Shown here piece by piece: positions 56,706-64,000 of a stretch of DNA of 64,000 nt. Position 1 is the stretch's first letter. The number at the start of each line of letters is the position of its first letter. Under the pieces are notes generated by a model. That model saw only the letters and a program-made list of their open reading frames with translations. It made no database searches and was not told where the DNA came from. This stretch comes from Veronia pacifica. GTDB taxonomy: Bacteria; Pseudomonadota; Gammaproteobacteria; Enterobacterales; Vibrionaceae. The position numbers and the translations under genes are program-made. The stretch lies in assembly GCF_001707825.1 (NCBI RefSeq), contig NZ_LYBM01000006.1, forward strand, positions 62,001-126,000, in the 5' to 3' direction.

Positions 56706-58253
56706 ATGAAAAAACAATTTGTTGCAGCGGCGGTCGGCTTGCTGCTCTCAGCGTCTTCCATCGCCAATGTCGTACCCGCTCTCGAAGAGGCCAATTACGA
56801 CCAGTTAAAACAATACTTAAATGATGGCTCCTTAAACTCAGAGCAACTGGTCAGCTATTATCTTGATAGAATTCAAGCGCTGGATAAAACAGGTCCAACG
56901 CTGAATTCGATTCTCGCGCTTAACCCAGATGCCATTGAGCGTGCCCGCGAACTGGATAAAGAGCGAAGTGCAGGAAAAGTGCGTGGCCCATTGCATGGTA
57001 TGCCTGTTGTCTTGAAAGATAATATTGATACGCGTGCTCCACTTGCTACTACCGCTGGCGCTTTAGCACTAAAAGATAATGTGAAAGCGCAGGCTGCGCC
57101 GCTGGTTGAACAGTTAGAAGCGGCAGGCGCGATAGTTCTTGGTAAAGCGAATCTGAGTGAATGGGCGTACTTTAAAGCATTCAAAGCGTCAAGTGGTTAT
57201 AGCCAACTTGGCGGGCAGACGAAAAATCCATATGTGCTTGATCGTAACCCCTGTGGTTCAAGCTCTGGCTCAGCGGTATCAGTCTCTGCAAACCTGACCT
57301 TATTTGCGGTTGGAACAGAGACTGATGGTTCGATTGTCTGTCCAGCATCTTCTAACGGTATTGTTGGAATTAAGCCTACTGTTGGTTTAATTCCGTCTGA
57401 GGGGATTGTGCCTATCAGTCACAGCCAGGACTCAGCGGGACCAATGGCCAGAACAGTAAAAGATGCTGCAATTTTACTAGGTGTCATGGCGAATCCCGAC
57501 AATAAAAAACGTGAAATTGACTATGCGGACGGCCTCAGTACCGTTTCATTGAAAGGCAAGCGTATTGGTGTCACTCAGCATGCTGACCGTTTTCCTGAGC
57601 CTGTTAAAGAAGTATTTGAGCAAGCGTTGAAGAACCTTGAGGCTGAGGGAGCAGTGTTGGTCAGAGGTGTCGCACTACCTCAGGAAGAAGCGCTGGGTAA
57701 GGCAGAATTTGAAGTACTTCTTCATGAGTTCAAGCATGACTTAAACGCGTATCTATCGACGACACCCGACGCGGTTAAAGTGAAGAGTATCGATCAACTG
57801 GTCGCCTTCAATAAAGCCAATCCTTCGACAATAGAGCTGTTTAAACAAGAGTTGATAGAGATGTCTGCATCGAAAGGCTCGTTAAAGGATGAGGCGTATA
57901 CTGACGCCGTGTCTACCATTCAAAAATATGGCAAAGTTGAGGGGCTGGATAAGGTCGTTGCTGATTTAAATCTCGATGCGTTAGTGGCTCCAACGAATAC
58001 GCCATCGTGGAAAACTGATCATGAGAATGGTGATAAATTCATTGCTTCATCATCCAGTCCCGCCGCTATTGTCGGATACCCAAGCATCACAGTGCCCATG
58101 GGCGATGTCGACGGTCTTCCACTGGGCATATCATTTTTTGGACTGGCTTACAGTGAAAAATCTCTGATCGACATAGCGTATGCCTTTGAGAAAAGTAACA
58201 ATGCGCGCATCGTGCCGACATTTAAGCCAACGCTGGTTGCAAAAGCGCAATAG
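56706..58253 (+). CDS. Secreted amidase (amidase-signature family)
   Basis: 515 residues from MKKQFVAAAVGLLLSAS at 56706 (GGAGGAG upstream; an earlier in-frame ATG lies outside the leader). Signal peptide ends IANV. The Ser-cis-Ser-Lys triad is present: Lys in VVLKDNIDT, cis-Ser in CGSSSGSAV, and nucleophile Ser in TETDGSIVCPAS. It hydrolyses an amide in the periplasm or outside; the substrate is unknown. Single gene with a terminator. Confidence 0.93.
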   Translation: MKKQFVAAAVGLLLSASSIANVVPALEEANYDQLKQYLNDGSLNSEQLVSYYLDRIQALDKTGPTLNSILALNPDAIERARELDKERSAGKVRGPLHGMPVVLKDNIDTRAPLATTAGALALKDNVKAQAAPLVEQLEAAGAIVLGKANLSEWAYFKAFKASSGYSQLGGQTKNPYVLDRNPCGSSSGSAVSVSANLTLFAVGTETDGSIVCPASSNGIVGIKPTVGLIPSEGIVPISHSQDSAGPMARTVKDAAILLGVMANPDNKKREIDYADGLSTVSLKGKRIGVTQHADRFPEPVKEVFEQALKNLEAEGAVLVRGVALPQEEALGKAEFEVLLHEFKHDLNAYLSTTPDAVKVKSIDQLVAFNKANPSTIELFKQELIEMSASKGSLKDEAYTDAVSTIQKYGKVEGLDKVVADLNLDALVAPTNTPSWKTDHENGDKFIASSSSPAAIVGYPSITVPMGDVDGLPLGISFFGLAYSEKSLIDIAYAFEKSNNARIVPTFKPTLVAKAQ

Positions 58254-58296
58254 AAGTGCAACCACATCTATTTTGGAATGAAGCGTCGACACGAGC

Positions 58297-58323
58297 AAAG
58301 GCTGGTTCTAACCAGCCTTTTTT
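58297..58323 (+). terminator. Terminator of the amidase gene
   Basis: A stem AAAGGCTGGTT / ACCAGCCTTT with loop CTA, then a T-run. Confidence 0.9.
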
Positions 58324-58731
58324 ATACAACCTGAATTACGACTGGTTTTGATTCTCTGATACGAGGTTTGCTGAGGATAATACCTCATTAGTCAATGTTT
58401 TCTTGTCACTATCAAAAATAATGTATTTACCAGATTTTTTTAGTGGTGGACTCACCCTTTCCCCTCACTGTTACTGTGATCTTTCCTAACTCCGCTTGTT
58501 TTTGGTTGAGTAAAACAAAAATTATTTATTCTTCTCTGTTATCATTATGCTGCTTAAAAATAGTTTAATTTATTAATGCTCTCCATTGAAAAAACATCTT
58601 TCATATTTTTTAAAATGTTGAAATAAATAAAAATTAGAGTGCTAGAAAAATATTTATGAGGGGGCTTGAAAACAGAATTGAGGATACTTCTGTTGTAGGT
58701 ATCTTTCAACAGGGAATGTTATCAATTATCT

Positions 58732-58761
58732 TAAAAAAAGAACGGCACATGCCGTCCTTTA
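58732..58761 (-). terminator. Terminator of the first glycine-rich/His-Met-rich gene
   Basis: On the minus strand GACGGCA / TGCCGT with a short loop is followed by TCTTTTTTT. It closely resembles the element at 59783. Confidence 0.7.
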
Positions 58762-58928
58762 CTCTTAGCCATAAGCTGGTAAGTGTACCAATTTTTTACT
58801 GATATCGGCAGGGTTCTTTAATCTATGCCTTTGATTACACAAAATGTCGGCTCCAAGGATTTGTAAAGAACCGCATTAGCGAGCACTCACGCTTCAATAT
58901 GACTTCAGCTGTTATATGAAACGGATTC

Positions 58929-59408
58929 TTATAGTATTCCTCTGTATATATAACCGTCTGCGTTATTCATCGATTGCGCTTGCATTTTTTGCATCTGCTC
59001 CATGTGCATCATGTGCTCCATGTGTTTCATTTGTTCCATGTGATACAGTTTTTGCATGTGTTGTGCGTGGAGCTTATGCAAATGGTGTGAGTGACTCAGT
59101 TTACCTTCTATATGTTTCCCATGTCTATTCATACAATGATGGTGGTGATGGCAATGAGGGTGCTCTGGATGGGGCTTTTCCGGCTTGTGCACTTCTGGTT
59201 TTTCCGGCTTTTCTGGTTTGTGTTCCGGTTCTTTCTTTTTAAAAAGACCGCCAATGACTTTGCTGGCGAGTAATCCCGCTCCAACTGCCGCAATACCGCC
59301 TAATAATAGAGGGCCACCGAGGGCACCAAGCCCCATTATACCAGCGCCTCCTGCTGCTTTGGCGGCTACTGCTCCGCCTGCTGCGCATGCTGCTGCTACT
59401 CCTCCCAT
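58929..59408 (-). CDS. Glycine-rich, then Lys-Pro-Glu, then His/Met-rich protein, paralogue 1
   Basis: 159 residues, strong ribosome site (AGAGAGG) before the ATG. Three parts: (1) residues 1-55, Gly/Ala-rich and hydrophobic (MGGVAAACAAGGAVAAKAAG, GALGGPLLLGGIAAVGAG, LLASKVIGGLF), like a glycine-zipper membrane segment; (2) 56-85, a repeated KPEKPE linker; (3) a tail with HHHHH and repeats of HMEQMKHMEHMMHMEQMQ that suggest metal binding and a helix. No known family. Shares architecture with the gene at 59894. Could be a membrane-active or metal-storing small protein. Confidence 0.6.
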   Translation of the reverse strand: MGGVAAACAAGGAVAAKAAGGAGIMGLGALGGPLLLGGIAAVGAGLLASKVIGGLFKKKEPEHKPEKPEKPEVHKPEKPHPEHPHCHHHHHCMNRHGKHIEGKLSHSHHLHKLHAQHMQKLYHMEQMKHMEHMMHMEQMQKMQAQSMNNADGYIYRGIL

Positions 59409-59893
59409 AAAAACCTCTCTAGTAACCTGTAATAAAAATAATTAACGGCCGTAGTCTGACATTTTTGTCATCCTTACGACTTTATTATGTGCATTATAAT
59501 GATTAATGGTTCCTAAACAGCCTTAATAAAAATTGATTCAATCTATTTATATACAACTAAGTGTATAATTTTAATTTGTAAATTCCTCCTTCATTTTATA
59601 AGTTTAAGCTAATATATTTTTTTATATTAAAGGTTTGTCGGAATTAGATTTTTAGGCAGTGTGAAGTGCCAAGGCTTGTCTGTATCGGGATTTTTCTATT
59701 CAGATATGAACAATGGAAAGTAAATTGAAATGCTATTGGTTTATTGAATCTATAAAGGATGATAAGAATTAAACTGGGGAGAATAAAAAAGAACGACGAT
59801 TGCCGTTCCTTTCAACGCGATGTACAAGCCTGTCGGTTTTTTATTTTCTGCGAGTGATAATAATATTTATCTAATAAATAAAAAATACGATCA
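59409..59893. other. Gap between the two glycine-rich paralogues
   Basis: 485 bases, A/T-rich, with the terminator of the second paralogue at 59783-59813 and presumably the promoter of the first. Confidence 0.55.
59783..59813 (-). terminator. Terminator of the second glycine-rich gene
   Basis: On the minus strand GAACG / CGTTC with an inner mismatch, followed by TTTTTT. It is similar in sequence to the element at 58732, so gene and terminator seem to have duplicated together. Confidence 0.6.
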
Positions 59894-60439
59894 CTACCAT
59901 TTACCGTGATGTGCAAAAACCGGAGGCACGTGAAAGTGATACTGACTCGCTGCCCTCATAAAGTCTAGTTGCACCTGATGCCGATACTGCATATACGTAA
60001 TGTATTGCATATATTGGATTTCCAATTTTCTCTTGTGATAAAAATACGCGAGCTTACTCTTGCAGCTGTTTCCCTGTGTTTCCATGCCATGTTGATAGTG
60101 GGCATGGCTACAGCTATGTTGAACCTCATACGGACATTGAGGTGGTTTGGGTGGTTTTGTACACGGCTTTGGTGGTTTTGTGCATGGTTTCTGCGGTTTT
60201 TCGCACCCTGTCTGAGGTTTCTCAGGTTTCTCAGGTTTCTCAGGCTTAGGTTTTAAAAGTCCACCGATCACTTTCCCCGCAAGTAGTGCGGCACCTGTGA
60301 GTGCGACGCCACCAGCAACGATACCCAAAACGGGTAAAGCGATGGATGCTGCCGCTCCAACTGCACCCAGTAAGCCCGCTCCTCCAGCGGCTCCAACCGC
60401 TGCAGTGCCTCCAACGGCACATGCTGCTGCCATACCCAT
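59894..60439 (-). CDS. Glycine-rich, then Lys-Pro-Glu, then Cys/Pro and Tyr/Met-rich protein, paralogue 2
   Basis: 181 residues with AGGGG upstream. Residues 1-60: MGMAAACAVGGTAAVGAAGG and so on, hydrophobic Gly/Ala with LLAGKVIGGLLK, as in paralogue 1. Residues 63-100: KPEKPEKPEKP then CEKPQKPCTKPPKPCTKPPK, five Cys including CPYE. A His-rich stretch (HSCSHAHYQHG) and a helix with QYMQYITYMQYRHQ follow. The 9-bp codon repeat for KPE is almost perfect, so length may vary by slippage. The Cys-Pro repeat suggests metal or disulfide crosslinks. Unknown function. Confidence 0.6.
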   Translation of the reverse strand: MGMAAACAVGGTAAVGAAGGAGLLGAVGAAASIALPVLGIVAGGVALTGAALLAGKVIGGLLKPKPEKPEKPEKPQTGCEKPQKPCTKPPKPCTKPPKPPQCPYEVQHSCSHAHYQHGMETQGNSCKSKLAYFYHKRKLEIQYMQYITYMQYRHQVQLDFMRAASQYHFHVPPVFAHHGKW

Positions 60440-60634
60440 ATGTTTATCCCCTTACTTTTAATGCAATAAATACAAAAAAAATAAATACTTTGTATTCAAT
60501 AAAACCTGTAGGTGCTGTTTATTAGGAAGAAGTTCCTAAATTAGCTGCTTAAATTCGGGTAATGCTGGCAATTCAATCGAAGTCATTGTTTTTGTTCTAT
60601 TGTTTTAAGAGTGTTTATATAAGGCTTAAATGCG

Positions 60635-62148
60635 ATGGGACTGTATATTGAAAAGTCTGTTTTTAATGAGAGCGATCATGCCAAATTTGCCTGTGAATTA
60701 AGGCAGGATTTAGAAACACTTGAAATGCTACTCATGAGTCCTGGATGGGGTGAGGGTGCGTCAACACTGGGTGCAGAGCTTGAACTTTATCTGACAGATA
60801 CTAACAACAGACCTGCGCCATTTAATGATCAAATACTGACACGGGCGAGTGATCCGCACTTAACCACTGAAATTAACAGGTTTAACCTAGAGTACAACTG
60901 CCCTTATGTCGCTCTGAAAGGCCAACCATTCACGCGTTTGCAGAGACTGCTGGATAAACGAATTATCTCCTTACAAGAGCTTGCTGACCGCGAAGGTATC
61001 CATGTCACGCCAGTCGGTATTCTTCCAACTTTGTTGGAACGAGATTTTGATCGCTCTCAAATGACTGATTCACCGCGGTATCAAGCCCTCATAAAAACGC
61101 TGAAACAATGCAGAGGAGAACCTTTTCACATTGAAATTGCTGGGGAGGATTCATTAAGTCTAGATATCGAAGAGGCAACGATAGAGGGGGCAAACACGTC
61201 GTTTCAGGTTCATGTTCGTATCAACCCGGCGGAATTCGCATCTTGGTACAATGCTCTGCAGATCTCGTCTGCATTTTCACTGGCCATTGGTGCCAATTCT
61301 CCGACTTTCCTTGGAAAGAAACTTTGGCATGAGACCCGAATCCCTCTATTCAGTCAATCTGTCGATTGTCGCAACCCTGTTGTAGAGGCACATATGCCAT
61401 CCCGAGCATCATTTGGTCAGGGCTATCTTCGCCAAAGTGCTATTGAACTCTTCCGCAGAGGGATCAATTTACTACCTGTGTTATTGCCGGACTGGTCTGA
61501 CAGAGCTATCGAGTCTACAAGCAGATCCACTGAAATAAGCGAAGAGAATACAGTTGAACAACCACAGGAAAGCCCAGAACTGCGTGCCTTAAGGTTACAT
61601 CAAAGCACTGTCTGGTATTGGAATCGGCCAGTATATGACAAAGCTGATGGGGGCCACATAAGAATTGAATTGAGAAGTTTACCCGCGGGCCGACAACGCT
61701 GGATATGATGGCGAATGCTGCACTGAGTCTTGGTCTTGCCCAGCACTGTCGAAAGAATATTGATTACTTGATGGATATGTTGCCCTTCGAGTTTGCTCGC
61801 CATAACTTTTTCGAGGCAGCAAAGAACGGTATAGATGCCATGCTTGTGTGGGGTTCACAGGCAGGGGCTGTGCGCGAATATCCGGTGACAGAGTTGTTGA
61901 TGCCCATGTTGGAGGGAGCGACCGAGGGGCTGATGGAATTGGGTGTAAATAGCAAAGAGGCCAATAAGTGGATGTCTGTGATAGAGCGGCGTCTCGCCAG
62001 TCGACAGACAGGGGCGGTGTGGCAACTCGCCTCACTGATGCATTACGAACAACGCCAAAGCAGGTATCAGGCATTAAGCAGTATGTTCAGTGATTATCGT
62101 GCCAATAGTTTAACCGGTGAAGCCGTATCAGGATGGACGATACATTGA
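60635..62148 (+). pseudogene. GCS2-family carboxylate-amine ligase, one-base frameshift
   Basis: Opens at 60635 (MGLYIEKSVFNESDH), with GWGEGASTLGAELELYLTD (substrate-binding Glu), EINRFNLEYNCPY and ANTSFQVHVRINP of the glutamate-cysteine-ligase type 2 fold. At about 61690 one C is missing (GGGCCG for GGGCCCG): the next frame gives LPAGPTTLDMMANAAL and continues to the C-terminus at 62148. Native length about 504. Whether it makes gamma-glutamylcysteine or attaches an amino acid to something else is not known. It ends 7 bases before the aspartoacylase-like gene. Confidence 0.75.
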
Positions 62149-62155
62149 GTGGAAT

Positions 62156-63202
62156 ATGAAGATTTATAACTGGGAGGGAGAGGCTTTGAAAATGCACGAC
62201 GTGTTTCTACCTGACGAGCAACAACGTTCGGCAGGAATGATGGCTTGGTTACGCAGTCTGCCGGGGCCGGTGTGGATGACGATGAAAGGAAAAGATGACT
62301 CCCGCCACAGAATCGTTGTGACCCTCCTTCACGGCAATGAGCCCTCGGGTTTACGTGCCATCTGGGAATTATTCTCCTGTCCACCCGCCTGTGCAGTCAC
62401 TACCCACTTTTGTATTGCGAATGTTGATGCGGCATTAGAACAGCCAGAATTCAGCTTTCGCCACCTTGATGACAAACCTGACCTGAACCGCTGTTTCGGT
62501 CGCCCCGGAAATTGTCTCAGTTATCATCTTGCACGTGACATTGAAGAGAGAATCCAAGCCCTGACGCCGGAAGCTGTGGTGGATCTCCATAACACATCTG
62601 GCAGCAGTCCCTCTTTTGCAGTTTCCTTGTCCGACGATAGTGAACACAAGGCGATTGCCAGCCTGTTCACTGAGCGTTTCCTTCATACTTCTGTGCACCT
62701 TGGCGCGTTAATGGAGCTGAGTTCTCCAGAATTACCAATAGTGACGATTGAATGCGGGGGAGTGAATGACAATACCTCTGATATTACCGCTCTCGACGGA
62801 CTGCAGCGTTTTCTCACTAAAGTGAATATTCGACGTGCCAGACCCAAGGTTAACCTTGATGTCCTTCATAACCCGGTTAGGGTGAAACTGGTACCCGGCA
62901 GTACTATCTGTTATCACAGCCGTCAGGTGGGTGGTGTCGACCTCATTATGGCTAAAGATGTTGATAAACATAACTTCGGTTTATTGAAGGCGGGCACACA
63001 GATCGGCTGGCTGGGTGAGGCTAAGCTCAACTGTCTTTCGGTCACGAATGGTGGTCAGCAATGCTCGGTATCTGATTATTTCAAGTGCCAGAAGGGCAAA
63101 CTGGTACTCAAGAAAGACTCTCAATTATTCATGATCACCACTAACCCTAAAATTGCGATTGAAGACTGCTTGTTTTATCTGGTTCCTGATAAATCAGAAT
63201 GA
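62156..63202 (+). CDS. Aspartoacylase/succinylglutamate desuccinylase-family zinc hydrolase, second copy
   Basis: 348 residues from MKIYNWEGEALKM at 62156. Zinc ligands are in VTLLHGNEPSG (His, Glu) and VVDLHNTSG (His); DKPDLNRCFG gives the Arg motif. GVDLIMAKDVDKHNFG and LKAGTQIGWLG complete the C-domain. Start alternatives are a GTG upstream and ATG at 62192 after GGGAGGGAGAGG; the choice is moderate. Paired with a GCS2 ligase as its relative at 7721 is paired with RimK, so it may reverse or trim what the ligase adds (inference). Confidence 0.85.
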   Translation: MKIYNWEGEALKMHDVFLPDEQQRSAGMMAWLRSLPGPVWMTMKGKDDSRHRIVVTLLHGNEPSGLRAIWELFSCPPACAVTTHFCIANVDAALEQPEFSFRHLDDKPDLNRCFGRPGNCLSYHLARDIEERIQALTPEAVVDLHNTSGSSPSFAVSLSDDSEHKAIASLFTERFLHTSVHLGALMELSSPELPIVTIECGGVNDNTSDITALDGLQRFLTKVNIRRARPKVNLDVLHNPVRVKLVPGSTICYHSRQVGGVDLIMAKDVDKHNFGLLKAGTQIGWLGEAKLNCLSVTNGGQQCSVSDYFKCQKGKLVLKKDSQLFMITTNPKIAIEDCLFYLVPDKSE

Positions 63203-63223
63203 CATTATTGCGGGCAGTAAATG

Positions 63224-63255
63224 AAAAACGGCAGTGTTCAACCTGCCGTTTTTTG
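63224..63255 (+). terminator. Bidirectional terminator between converging genes
   Basis: A stem AAAAACGGCAG / CTGCCGTTTTT with an 8-base loop, flanked by A- and T-runs; serves the gene before and, in reverse, the M50 gene. Confidence 0.88.
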
Positions 63256-63280
63256 TTAATCGGTGTATTACCATCAAGTC

Positions 63281-64000
63281 TTAGCTTTGCAGAATCAAAA
63301 GAGGCACAGACAGTACGGTATCTCCTGAGCTGGCAAAGTAAGCAATGATAGCGACCAGGGCAACAACGGTAACCAGATACCACACACTGCTTACAATCTG
63401 GCCGTAGCGATCAAGTGGCAGAACATCAGATTCATGACGCATTTTCCACTCAGCAAAGATTTCCAGACTCCCGATGAGTAGCATCAGTGCAAGGAAAGCA
63501 AAGCCAAAGTAAAAACTGATATATACGCCAAGCCCCGCGCCCAATAAGCAACCAATCAGGCCCACCTTATTGTTCAGCGAGAAGGTGATGCTTTTTAAAA
63601 TATGACCGCCGTCCAATGGCACAATGGGTAGCATGTTGAATAGGTTCAGCAAGGCATTAAAGGTGGCAATACCTGCAAAGAAAATATTTCCTGTCACCCA
63701 CCATGCGATCATTGCAGCGACTGACATAAACAAACCAAATGTTGGGCCCATAATCGATATGACCACATTTTGCCATCGGGTGTTAATTTTATCCTCACTG
63801 ACCGCCAGACCACCCAGAAAAGGAATAAGGTAAATACCCTTGGTTTTCATACCGAAGTATTTCATGGCTCTGATATGACCGTATTCATGCACCACCAAAC
63901 AGGCGATAAGTGCGAGGGCAAATTCAATTGAAAAGAACCATGAGTAAGCAGCGAGGCTCGCGCCAGCAAACAGCACTTTTATTACCTTGGCACTTTTGAG
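63281..64000 (-). CDS. Site-2 (M50) metalloprotease, 5' end outside window
   Basis: The minus-strand frame is open to the window edge, so the start is beyond base 64000. Zinc-binding HEYGH is in CLVVHEYGHIRAMKYFG, and the second ligand Asp is in NMLPIVPLDGGHIL. About six membrane segments are visible. It cleaves transmembrane substrates inside the bilayer, often to release regulators. Convergent with the aspartoacylase-like gene. Confidence 0.92.
   Translation of the reverse strand, partial: LKSAKVIKVLFAGASLAAYSWFFSIEFALALIACLVVHEYGHIRAMKYFGMKTKGIYLIPFLGGLAVSEDKINTRWQNVVISIMGPTFGLFMSVAAMIAWWVTGNIFFAGIATFNALLNLFNMLPIVPLDGGHILKSITFSLNNKVGLIGCLLGAGLGVYISFYFGFAFLALMLLIGSLEIFAEWKMRHESDVLPLDRYGQIVSSVWYLVTVVALVAIIAYFASSGDTVLSVPLLILQS

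Larger units (their letters stand above)
58254..58928. other. Intergenic region with two terminators
   Basis: 675 bases, A/T-rich, holding terminators at 58297-58323 and 58732-58761. No gene seen. Confidence 0.55.

Noticed and set aside
58916-59445. Plus-strand frames opposite the glycine-rich gene
   Set aside because: They are antisense shadows with skewed composition; the minus-strand gene has the ribosome site and terminator.
60145-60243. Direct repeats suggesting a CRISPR or minisatellite
   Set aside because: They are codon repeats for Lys-Pro-Glu and Cys-Thr-Lys-Pro-Pro-Lys within the glycine-rich paralogue; no spacers or cas genes.

Overview
The window looks like chromosome from a marine gammaproteobacterium, most probably Vibrionaceae (Grimontia, Enterovibrio or Photobacterium-like). 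The evidence is a DUF2860-type outer-membrane protein, a VexIJK/TriABC-like efflux operon, a GGDEF/EAL protein coupled to solute-binding proteins, a chitin-binding subtilase and an integron-integrase remnant. No rRNA, tRNA, CRISPR array, prophage or intact insertion sequence was found. Both ends cut genes: katG on the left (5' end missing) and an M50 protease on the right (5' end missing).

Layout. 0-5 kb: catalase-peroxidase, then a decayed integron (integrase fragment, core sites, one VOC cassette), a secreted lysozyme-inhibitor-like protein and a GST. 5-7.6 kb: a SoxR locus in which SoxR faces an MFS pump plus a flavin reductase, with a SoxR box on each side. 7.7-10.1 kb: retropepsin-like protease, RimK and an aspartoacylase-like hydrolase, a protein-glutamylation type operon. 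11-13.5 kb: secreted subtilase with alternating PKD and chitin-binding modules, then hinT. 14-22 kb: DUF2860 porin-like protein, a PAS-GGDEF-EAL membrane protein and two tandem family-5 solute-binding proteins without transporter genes. 22-25.3 kb: an unknown secreted protein, a lone TIR-like protein and a double GNAT protein. 25.6-30.1 kb: a TRAP transporter in operon with uraD, facing a LysR regulator. 30.6-37.6 kb: an MFS transporter and an RND pump with two adaptors. 37.6-46.3 kb: mostly single genes (GFA, grxB, intradiol dioxygenase, CMD protein, arfB, GNAT, alkA) and several small proteins, one behind a near-consensus LexA box. 46.7-52.5 kb: a CitAB-type two-component system facing tctCBA. 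52.6-64 kb: DEAD-box helicase, LysR/VOC pair, secreted amidase, two paralogous glycine-rich then His/Met- or Cys/Pro-rich proteins, a GCS2 ligase with an aspartoacylase-like partner, and the M50 protease.

How the genes work together. The clearest units are SoxR with efflux and flavin reduction; uraD with TRAP uptake of a presumed purine-breakdown product; two-component control of tricarboxylate uptake; and a putative solute-binding-protein-gated c-di-GMP enzyme. Two separate loci pair an amino-acid ligase (RimK or GCS2) with a zinc-dependent aspartoacylase-like hydrolase. Three genes in 51-62 kb (tctA, the helicase, the GCS2 ligase) each carry an apparent single-base deletion, which may be assembly error rather than biology.
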